Assembly (NCBI RefSeq): GCF_047663525.1
Contig: NC_092613.1
Span: forward strand, 8,891,501 to 8,955,500
Reading direction: 5' to 3'
Length of the DNA stretch: 64,000 nt
Source of the DNA: Anas platyrhynchos
Lineage: Eukaryota > Chordata > Aves > Anseriformes > Anatidae
Positions 57,301 through 64,000 of this stretch are shown one piece after another (position 1 is the first letter of the stretch; each line of letters opens with the position of its first letter). The translations under genes and the position numbers were made by a program. Under the pieces are notes generated by a model. The model was not told where the DNA came from and made no database searches. It saw only the letters and a program-made list of their open reading frames with translations.

Positions 57301-60194
57301 CTCTGTGGCAGTCACTGCAGCACTGGTAGGGGAAATGGTGGCTGAAATCTGCTCAGAGGCAGCTGTCAGCTCGTGGTCTTGGCTGGTCTTCTGGCCTGGC
57401 CTGCCCTCTAGAGACAGTCAGACCTTTAGCAAAGCTGCCGTGTGCGAGGACGTAGCCCTGCTGGATTAGGAAAAAATCGTGCAGAAGTCCTATGCCCTGA
57501 CTGCCTAATACCGTAAATCCCCCACCCACTAAATCTCTTCCAGATGTCTAGGACACTAAAACCTGCCTTGAGGCTGCTTGAGCATTGCAGCCCTGCTGGG
57601 CCTGTGGAGCTGCAGTTACAGAAATTCTCGCTTGCGAAGGCTTCTTCAGAGCTCCGTTACTTGGAGTGGTTGTGTAGCAGAGAAAAGCCCAGACCTGCGT
57701 GGGCAGAGCTGGTTACTCTGGAATCCCTGGGGAGGTTTGATACCCTCCAGCCTGGGCCCCGGCCTTCTGGTAGAGAGCTGTCCCTGTGAAGGGAGCTACG
57801 TGGTGCTCTGTTCACGTGTGCCATGTCATCCATAGGGCCTGGGGAGCAGAAGGGGAAAGAGGTCTCCAAAGTTACAGTCATCCGTCAGGAAACTGGTCAC
57901 CAGACGAGGTGCGGACAGAGCCCTGAGGAAGTTCAGTGTTCATGTTAAATCCTTGGCAGCTCGGTACTGAGCTGAGCAGAGTTAAGCTCTCCTACCGAGC
58001 TTGGCACTAAAAGTCCTCGAGCATCCTGATAGTTAGGTCATCGCTCAGGGTGCTGTTTCCCAGTCTAAATCTGGAGTGTAAGGATGAGCCCAGTGCGCTG
58101 GTGTCTGCTTGGGATTACAGCACGGTTGTGCTGCCTTCTCCCCTGGAGCCCAGGTAGGCTGCGGAGGTGCTGTGTGCTCCAGCTGCTTTTAATCCTGAGC
58201 TCCACCTCTGTTTCCTGACAGATGTGAATTCCCGCTCTGCCCGTGTGCTCTTTCTCCTGGTGGTGCCTGGACACTTGGTTTTCCTGTACACCATCAGCTC
58301 CATGCAAGGAGGACACACGACGCTCACCCTGATTTTCATAGTCTTCTACATGACGGCTGCACTTCTCCAGGTAAGCCGAAGCCCCTCTGGTTCTGTAACT
58401 GCTCAGGCTGGAAGGGGCCGCGGCCGTGCCATCCCTGTGGGAAGCTGTTCAGCCAGGTTGGAGTGTGTGCTGCTGTGCTCTCAGCAGCACATTCACCTCC
58501 AGGTAACAGGTCCGTGTACTGCAGAGAGCTTTGCCAAGAATACTGTTTGTCAAATGAGCTGGTATCAAGCTAAATAAATCCTTCTTTGTTGATACCTGTA
58601 CGCACAATTCTTCCTTCCTCCCATTCCTGGCAAGTTTTGAATCTCTCTTTTGTCTTTCTTTTCCTTTTTAAGTCCTCTTGACAGCAGAAGGGTTCACCTC
58701 CTCTGTGTTAATCTGTTCCATAAGGTGCTTTAGCAATTTTAAAACTGCTGGTGAAGAAAACAGGATGGAGATTTTGCAGGAGCCCTGCACCTTGTGGCTT
58801 TGCCTGCCTCCCCGTGTAGGGCAGAGACCTGGCAGCTCTGCTGGCACCGGGCTCCCGGCCCCCCCCAGAAGCCGTGTGAGCCCATAGCAGTGGGGTAGTT
58901 CTGGGGGAGGCACAGAGCAGGGTGCTCCTGCTGCAGAAACGCAGCAGCCGTTTGCATGTGTTGGAGGGAAGGAAGAGATTTGGTTGGAGATGGTTGGGGA
59001 GCTTCCTGCAAAGCCCAGCTCTGCTCCCCCTGCTTGCCCCCTCTGCTTGTGGAAGCTGCGCCTGGTTTCAGTGTTCCCTAAAATCAACCCAGGCCAGCCT
59101 GAGGAAGTGAGTCAGAGCATCCATCAGAGGCGAGGGCAGAGGGCTGTCATCCAGGAGGCTAAATTTAGGCTGTGGGCTCCTGCTGGGCAGCGCTTGGGCA
59201 CTCGGAGGGGGCTTCCTCTCGCAGCCGCTCTGTGAACCCGCTGCAGTGAGCAGCCTGCAGGCTGGGGCGCACCAGGGCTGCAGGGGGGCACGGTGCTGGC
59301 TGCTGGGTCCTGAGCTCTGCCATGCTCTAAGCGAGGCCCTCCCAGCCCTGGAGCCACCAGAGGCATGAGCTGAGGGCCTGTGGCCACTTCTGATGCTTGT
59401 CCCAGACCTAAAGTTTGAGGAGATCCAGTGTGGATTTCTTTTAGTGTCTTCTAGACACAGGGACAGATCTGCTCACTGCGTTGAAGCAGGTAGAACTTTG
59501 CACTCTGATGGTTTCTGCTGCTGGGAAGTTGCTCTTTTATTCCTGGAATTCAGATATTGCTGTCCTTTCCCAAGAGAAGGTGTGCTTCTCAGTCCCCTCT
59601 TTTTGCCCCGCATCTCTTTGTGCTTTTTCTGGTTAGATCTGAAAATTGAGATGCAAAACGTAGGCTTCCTGGTATTTGGGTGTCAGAACCCTTCTACGCT
59701 AAATTTGGTGGTGACACATGAGGTTCAGAAGGATGGGGTAGGGGCTGTTAAAGAAGCAGGGAACGTGCCCAGGACCCATTGAGGTTCACTAAGGATCCTC
59801 TGTGCTGTACTCCTGTTGCTTTGGGGACACAGAGTGCATCGAGTGCCTGGGCTGCAGCTCTCAGCAAGGTGCTTGGACGTGCTGCCAGCTCCACTGCTGG
59901 GGCTGAGGGCTGGCCTGCCCAGCTGGAGCAGCCCCAGCTGGAGCTCCATGGAGGGGCTGCAGGGTCTGGTTTTGTGGCTGACGTGGCTCTTTTCTTCCTG
60001 CCTCCCAGGTCCTCATTCTTCTGTATATCGCCGACTGGATGGTGCACTGGATGTGGGGCAGGGACCTCGATCCTGACAACTTCTCCATCCCCTACTTGAC
60101 AGCGCTGGGGGACCTGATCGGAACGGGTCTCCTTGCTCTCAGCTTTCACATCCTCTGGCTCATCGGTGACCGGGACTCCGATGTGGGGGACTAG
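45003..60194 (+). CDS. SLC41A1: SLC41A1, MgtE-like Mg2+ transporter (10 coding exons, complete)
   Basis: Plasma-membrane magnesium transporter, described in mammals as a Na+/Mg2+ exchanger (family knowledge). Joined exons give 515 aa (human 513): 45003-45380, 50456-50563, 53903-53974, 54294-54438, 54535-54681, 55422-55569, 56198-56277, 57095-57229, 58222-58370, 60009-60194. The cytosolic N-terminus (1 to about 95) includes [20 protein letters not shown], nearly identical to human. Two MgtE-type membrane halves follow, each with a signature loop: [20 protein letters not shown] (142-161) and [20 protein letters not shown] (356-375). The C-terminus ends GDRDSDVGD. The ATG follows TGCAG|g, so exon 1 of the CDS probably starts at 45002 with the ATG almost at the splice site. 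No broken frame. The promoter is a CpG island, consistent with broad expression. Confidence 0.97.
45381..50455 (+). other. SLC41A1: SLC41A1 intron after coding exon 1
   Basis: About 5 kb with many chance ORFs in GC-rich sequence. A locally AT-rich block at about 47190-47260 (GACTAATCAG, CTGTAATTAGCC) may be a conserved element. No exon recognised. Confidence 0.7.
50456..50563 (+). CDS. SLC41A1: SLC41A1 coding exon 2 (first MgtE signature)
   Basis: Residues 127-162: [20 protein letters not shown] then [16 protein letters not shown], the first ion-pathway loop. Phase 0 on both sides. Confidence 0.96.
52658..52704. promoter_or_regulatory. Inverted GGATTA pair in SLC41A1 intron
   Basis: GGATTA at 52658-52663 and TAATCC at 52699-52704, paired-type OTX/PITX cores facing each other in an AT-rich local block. 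Function unknown. Confidence 0.25.
53247..53283. repeat. T-rich tract (T/G simple sequence)
   Basis: T runs broken by single G residues, giving a GTTTTGTTT pattern. Could be the tail of an old retroposon on the minus strand, but no body is seen. Confidence 0.8.
53903..53974 (+). CDS. SLC41A1: SLC41A1 coding exon 3
   Basis: Residues 163-186: [20 protein letters not shown] then ALIQ. Acceptor cttgcag, donor CAG|gtaagg. Confidence 0.96.
54294..54438 (+). CDS. SLC41A1: SLC41A1 coding exon 4
   Basis: Residues 187-234 plus one base: [20 protein letters not shown] and the following helix. The Gly codon is split G|GT. Confidence 0.96.
54535..54681 (+). CDS. SLC41A1: SLC41A1 coding exon 5
   Basis: Residues 235-283 plus one base: [20 protein letters not shown], a conserved Mg2+-pathway segment. 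The intron before it is only 96 bases. Confidence 0.95.
55422..55569 (+). CDS. SLC41A1: SLC41A1 coding exon 6
   Basis: Residues 284-332 plus two bases: [20 protein letters not shown] then [20 protein letters not shown]. The first residues differ from human, but the length is kept. Confidence 0.94.
56198..56277 (+). CDS. SLC41A1: SLC41A1 coding exon 7
   Basis: Residues 333-359 plus one base: [20 protein letters not shown] then TPVIN, the start of the second MgtE signature. Confidence 0.96.
57095..57229 (+). CDS. SLC41A1: SLC41A1 coding exon 8 (second MgtE signature)
   Basis: Residues 360-404 plus one base: [20 protein letters not shown], then a loop with paired cysteines ([10 protein letters not shown]). 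Confidence 0.96.
58222..58370 (+). CDS. SLC41A1: SLC41A1 coding exon 9
   Basis: Residues 405-454: [20 protein letters not shown] and [20 protein letters not shown], two membrane segments. Confidence 0.96.
60009..60194 (+). CDS. SLC41A1: SLC41A1 coding exon 10 with stop
   Basis: Residues 455-515 with TAG at 60192-60194. [20 protein letters not shown] and [20 protein letters not shown] complete the second half. Confidence 0.96.
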   Translation, partial: VLILLYIADWMVHWMWGRDLDPDNFSIPYLTALGDLIGTGLLALSFHILWLIGDRDSDVGD

Positions 60195-60383
60195 CTCTCC
60201 CTGCCGCCCCTCCCCGTCTCACAGCTCGCCGCCTCCACCAATTTTGTTGTTTTTCTTCCACCTTCCTTTCCTTTACTTCCTCCCCCCCCAGTCTCTCTCG
60301 AGACTTCGTCTTTGATACTGGATTCTCATTATTTTCAATGGGAATTTTATGTGGTTTATATTTCAAGCCAAGTTTGTACAGAA

Positions 60384-60389
60384 AATAAA
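60384..60389 (+). terminator. SLC41A1: SLC41A1 proximal polyadenylation signal
   Basis: AATAAA 190 bases after the stop codon, in an AT-rich context. Confidence 0.6.
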
Positions 60390-62985
60390 TCTAGTTTTAG
60401 GAAGGACAAAAAAGTGTAATGAGACAATCACCAAGTGCAATTTCGTAGCTGTTGTCTGAAGCGATGTTACAGTGAAGATACCCCTCAGATCACACGTGTA
60501 GGAAGCCCGCCCTGCCCACGTCACTAGAGGTGAAGGTTGCTTTTTTGCTTCATAAGCATCTCAGATGTTGGAGGTAAGGTTCAGATTTATTTTACTGAGC
60601 GGGCACCTTCTAGCAGAGCACACTTTGTGGACGAGGGCATGCAGTTACCTCCTTTCCTCTCTGCCCTGTCACCTTCCTCCCTCCTGTTTGCTTTCTGAAT
60701 CCCTCCTGTGCCTGGCCTCCAAAGCACACAGGGTTCTGGTAGAGGGATTAGTGAAGGTAGAGAGGAAGCATCCTCCGTGCCAAAATGCCCGTTCCTGTGT
60801 GCCCACGAGGAAAGTGAGCGACTGCAGAGCCCGGAGATCTGGCTGTGGGCAGGCTGCTCTCTGCTGACAGATTTAAGCTCCCTTTGCCAGCCATCTGGCA
60901 GCATCTGCATGTTGGAGACTGCAAACTGCTCGTGCACCAAGCTTCAGCTCCTGCTGCACGCAAACTGATGTGCTCTGTGCTTCGCCCGAAGATGCTGTGA
61001 GCTCTCCCATCCATCTTCCTCCCCTTCCTCCTGCCTGTGCTCTGCGGGAAGATCTGCCGGAACCCTGGTGGGTGCGAGCCTCTCCTTTGTGCTGGTGTGG
61101 ACACTGCGGTGTTCTGGCAGTCTGCACAGTTCAGTTGGCTTTTCTGTTTGGGTGGATGGAAAAATAGGTCCTATTTTGTGCATTAAGGCTTTCTTTCAGC
61201 TGCTGCGTGCTGCTTACGGGCCCGTTGCAGCTGGGAAGAAGTCACTCAGCACCTTTCCTTGCTGAGCCCAAGGCATTTTAGACTTGGGAGCACGTGAGCA
61301 CTGGCCGAGCACTGTGAGCGCAGGGTTCCCTGCTCGGTTTTCCCACCTCCTTTTTGTGCCGTTCAACCGGCTGACGGCTGAGGCACCTTCTGTTGCTCTG
61401 CTTGTGCAGCCTGGAAGGACTCTTGTGCAGTAGTGAGTGAAAACCTGTTCTGGCTGCGTGACCAAGGTACTTGTAAATGATCCTCCTGAATGCTGTTGGC
61501 ACTCGGTGCTTTTTACTTCTCCCATCTGGGTATAAATCAATTCAGTAAACTGAGTGCAGCTTGATGTCAGCGGGTCTTATTGACTTGGAAACTTTACTCA
61601 GTTACACCACATTTAAATGATGCACTGAAGCAGACAGCTTTATTAAACAGCCTCTAATGCATGAACATAAATTGAATGCATAGCTGTGCAGGGGAGCAAG
61701 CTCTTAACATCTGTCAAGGACGGGGAAAATACAGTATCCCATGGAACCTAACTTCAGTGATACCCAAAGCTTGGGGAGCTGCCAGCATCCTTTCAAACTC
61801 TAGGGAGATGCCTACAGCATTCAGCACAGCAGCACCTCACATCCCAATCCTGAAATAACAGCAAAGCTCCTGTTTTAGTTAGCTCTGAAGGCCTGGAGCA
61901 CTGCAGTCCTGCTCTGGGTGCTGCCTGTCCTGGTTACTTGCAGACCCAGGCCATAACCTGAAAGCTGCTGAATTTATTCCTGCCTGTAGGCTGCTGCTTT
62001 TCTTCTTTTGTGCTTAAGCGTGCTCCTCGCAGCAGATCACAGCTGTCCTTGCTTGGCTTCATTTCCTCCATTCAGTGAACTTCTGCATTTCTCATACAGC
62101 CCTTATTGAAACCAACACTTGTCTTCTCCTGGTTTTCCATCCCAGCAGTGCTGGGCACCTCTCTGCTGGACAATGGTGCAATGTGGTGCTGGGGATGCTG
62201 AGCTTCATCCAAAATAAGGCCGGGTTGGAAGACTTGTTTGTTACTGTGGACAGCACAGGAACTAGCTGAGCTTTACAGTTCCCTGCCCGAGTGCAGACCG
62301 CTTTTCTTTCTAGATAAGGAACAATGCAGTGACAGCACGTCCCAGCCCAGAGCCCTGCTTGCAGAGTTGGTCCTTGCCCTGGAGACAAGCGTGCTGGGAA
62401 GGGAGCTCAGGGTTAGCGAGTGGGAAGCCAGTGCTGCAAAGCCCCAGGAGCAGACGTATCTAAACCAAACGCAGTCGGGCTCTTGTGCACTCTGGAGAGA
62501 AGAGTGGTCCCTCGGCAGAAGAATCCTTTTGTGCTTCATGTGTGAGCACAGGGTTCTCCCTTCTCTGCTGCCTTAGCTGTCTGCAGTGGTCAGCAGGCAG
62601 AGAGCTGGTCCTTGCCCCATCAGGCTGCCTGCTCTCAGACCATAAGAAGAGCAGGCAATAGTTTTTTTTGAAAGATTCCCCTTTATTCCCCTGTCTACCT
62701 TGCTGATGCTGGGCTTGCTTTCCCCTTCTCCGTCTTTGCAGCATATTGCTTGTGGCAGCAGCTCTGAACCTCGTTCTCTTCACCCTAGTGACTTGGCTTC
62801 TCACAGGTCTAATTTGGTCATGGCTCCTTTTTTTAAAAATAAAAAAAAAATCTCACACCCACGTACTGAAGTCTCAGCCCAGGGACTTGTGCAGCCCAGC
62901 AGTATCCTCTGCTGCTCATCTGATTTCTCTGCCTAATGTTGAGGAATAGATACGAGATTTCCTTCCATTAACACGTAAGCTTTTA

Positions 62986-63006
62986 CATATATATATATAT
63001 AATATA
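62986..63006. repeat. TA dinucleotide microsatellite
   Basis: About ten AT units with one break, in the probable SLC41A1 3'UTR. Confidence 0.9.
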
Positions 63007-63400
63007 TGAAACTCTACCAGTCTTTTGTGTGTCACATCGCTATTTAGTTCCCCAAGAAAGGATTTGTGCCCGAGGAAGAATCTACTGCTCGTGGTCTCCT
63101 GTAAGATGTGGAGACCTGGAGGTGATGAAGAGCTGCCGTGCTGCTGGGACTGGTGGTGCCTGTGTAATTTAAGGTGGGGTGAACAGATCAGGGAAGAATC
63201 TAACTTAAAATTTCAGAATGTTGATGGACAAAAACTTTTCCCACCGGTTGCACTCAAACGCATGCCTACTATACAGCTGACTGCAAGTGAAAAATCCTGG
63301 TTTACTCTTTTTATTCAAGGAAAAAGACTGTCTTAATTATTTATAGTTCCTATAACTGAATTGACAGATGTCAACCTAACTGATAAATTATATTTCGTTA

Positions 63401-63406
63401 AATAAA
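63401..63406 (+). terminator. SLC41A1: SLC41A1 distal polyadenylation signal
   Basis: AATAAA followed within 35 bases by GCACTGTGGTGTCTTTCC, a good GT-rich downstream element. Confidence 0.5.
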
Positions 63407-63574
63407 GATGACATTTATTTATGTGCACTGTGGTGTCTTTCCTAAAGCCTCTTTGCAAGGTTAAAAGTTTCCCTTGTGTTTTGCAGCTTGTTCGTCCTTA
63501 TTGTTCATGCTTACATGTGCTTAGATATTCTTGCGTCATTCGGTCAGGAACCTCGCAGGGATCGGCTGCAGCGG

Positions 63575-63712
63575 GGGCTTCTTGAGAAAGAACTGCTTCA
63601 CAGTGAGGGTGACAGAACATTGGAACAGGCTGCCTAGGGAGGTTGTGGAGTCTCCTTCTCTGGAGATATTCAAGGCCTGTCTGGATGCCTACCTGGGCAG
63701 CCTGCTCTGAGG
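63575..63712 (+). repeat. CR1 LINE 3'-region fragment
   Basis: CTTCACAGTGAGGGTGACAG, GGAACAGGCTGCCTAGGGAG, GTTGTGGAGTCTCCTTCTCT and GGAGATATTCAAGGCCTGTC follow one another as in the avian CR1 consensus before its 3' end. The terminal part, ending in the CR1 octamer tail, is missing; a short GGGGACCAGGAC duplication follows. Confidence 0.88.
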
Positions 63713-64000
63713 AGGGGACCAGGACTGGGGACCAGGACCCATCAACATCTGCGACTTAACCAAAAAGTTAGAAAAAAATACCTGGACTCGCTCAGATGGG
63801 AAAACGAAACATTCAATTAACTGACAGATAAATTCTTTCTAAAATTTGAGATGTTAATTCTCTGTTCATTCAACTAAAGTAAATATGTAAGGAAATGCCA
63901 GTGTTTGATGACAATAAAACTGCACGTGATCGCAGTTACACAGATGCTGTGTCGGCAGGATCTCCAGCTTCTTGTTTTGATTTGGTCCAGTCTGCGCTGG
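63713..64000. other. Intergenic DNA at window end
   Basis: No gene seen. By synteny RAB29 would be expected next, but nothing here can be assigned to it. Confidence 0.5.

Larger units (their letters stand above)
60195..63425 (+). other. SLC41A1: Probable SLC41A1 3'UTR
   Basis: No recognisable gene. One AATAAA close to the stop (60384) and one 3.2 kb away (63401) with a strong GT-rich element allow short and long 3'UTR forms. Contains a TA dinucleotide tract at 62986-63006. Confidence 0.5.

Noticed and set aside
1-64000. tRNA, rRNA, CRISPR or prokaryote-like operon content
   Set aside because: None seen on reading either strand; the window is an ordinary vertebrate gene region.
60195-64000. 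RAB29 exons expected by synteny
   Set aside because: No Rab GTPase motif (G-x4-GK[ST], DTAG, NK.D) found in any frame in this stretch.

Overview
The window is nuclear DNA from a vertebrate, almost certainly a bird. Three large genes are split by consensus GT-AG introns. CpG-rich promoters alternate with AT-rich intergenic and 3'UTR stretches. The recognisable interspersed repeats are CR1-type LINE fragments plus worn MIR-like SINE pieces, and there are no primate or rodent repeats. The GC-rich, compact layout fits an avian microchromosome. The species cannot be fixed from the sequence alone.

Three complete protein-coding genes lie head-to-tail on the + strand: SLC26A9 (coding exons 10336-22945; 804 aa, epithelial chloride transporter/channel), PM20D1 (26484-36945; 524 aa, M20 peptidase-family N-acyl amino acid synthase/hydrolase) and SLC41A1 (45003-60194; 515 aa, MgtE-like Mg2+ transporter). 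All 43 coding exons could be joined in frame at GT-AG boundaries without a stop or frameshift, and each product matches its family along its whole length. The same three genes sit next to each other in the same relative orientation in mammals (human 1q32, the PARK16 neighbourhood), so this is a conserved syntenic block. I see no sign of an operon-like functional unit: the genes work in different processes and each has its own promoter.

Layout: 1-3340 is upstream DNA with a candidate AT-rich enhancer and a MIR-like remnant. 3347-3514 holds a CCAAT/TATA/AP-1 promoter and a probable non-coding first exon of SLC26A9. 3515-10333 is its long first intron (microsatellite, FOX-motif block, MIR-like SINE). 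10336-22945 is the SLC26A9 coding region, with a candidate HNF4/HNF1 enhancer in the long intron 16258-18212. 22946 to about 25995 is its 3'UTR. 26300-26880 is a CpG-island promoter and first exon of PM20D1, with the other twelve exons up to 36945. 36946-43500 is 3'UTR and intergenic DNA with a CR1 reverse-transcriptase relic. 43500-44310 is the SLC41A1 CpG-island promoter with 5'UTR exons. 45003-60194 is the SLC41A1 coding region. 60195 to about 63425 is a probable long 3'UTR, and a CR1 3'-end fragment lies at 63575-63712.

No tRNA, rRNA, CRISPR array, intact mobile element or unknown multi-gene system was found. The points most worth following are regulatory motif clusters, three ancient SINE remnants, a CR1 relic with an intact reading frame, and an upstream ORF in the SLC41A1 leader.
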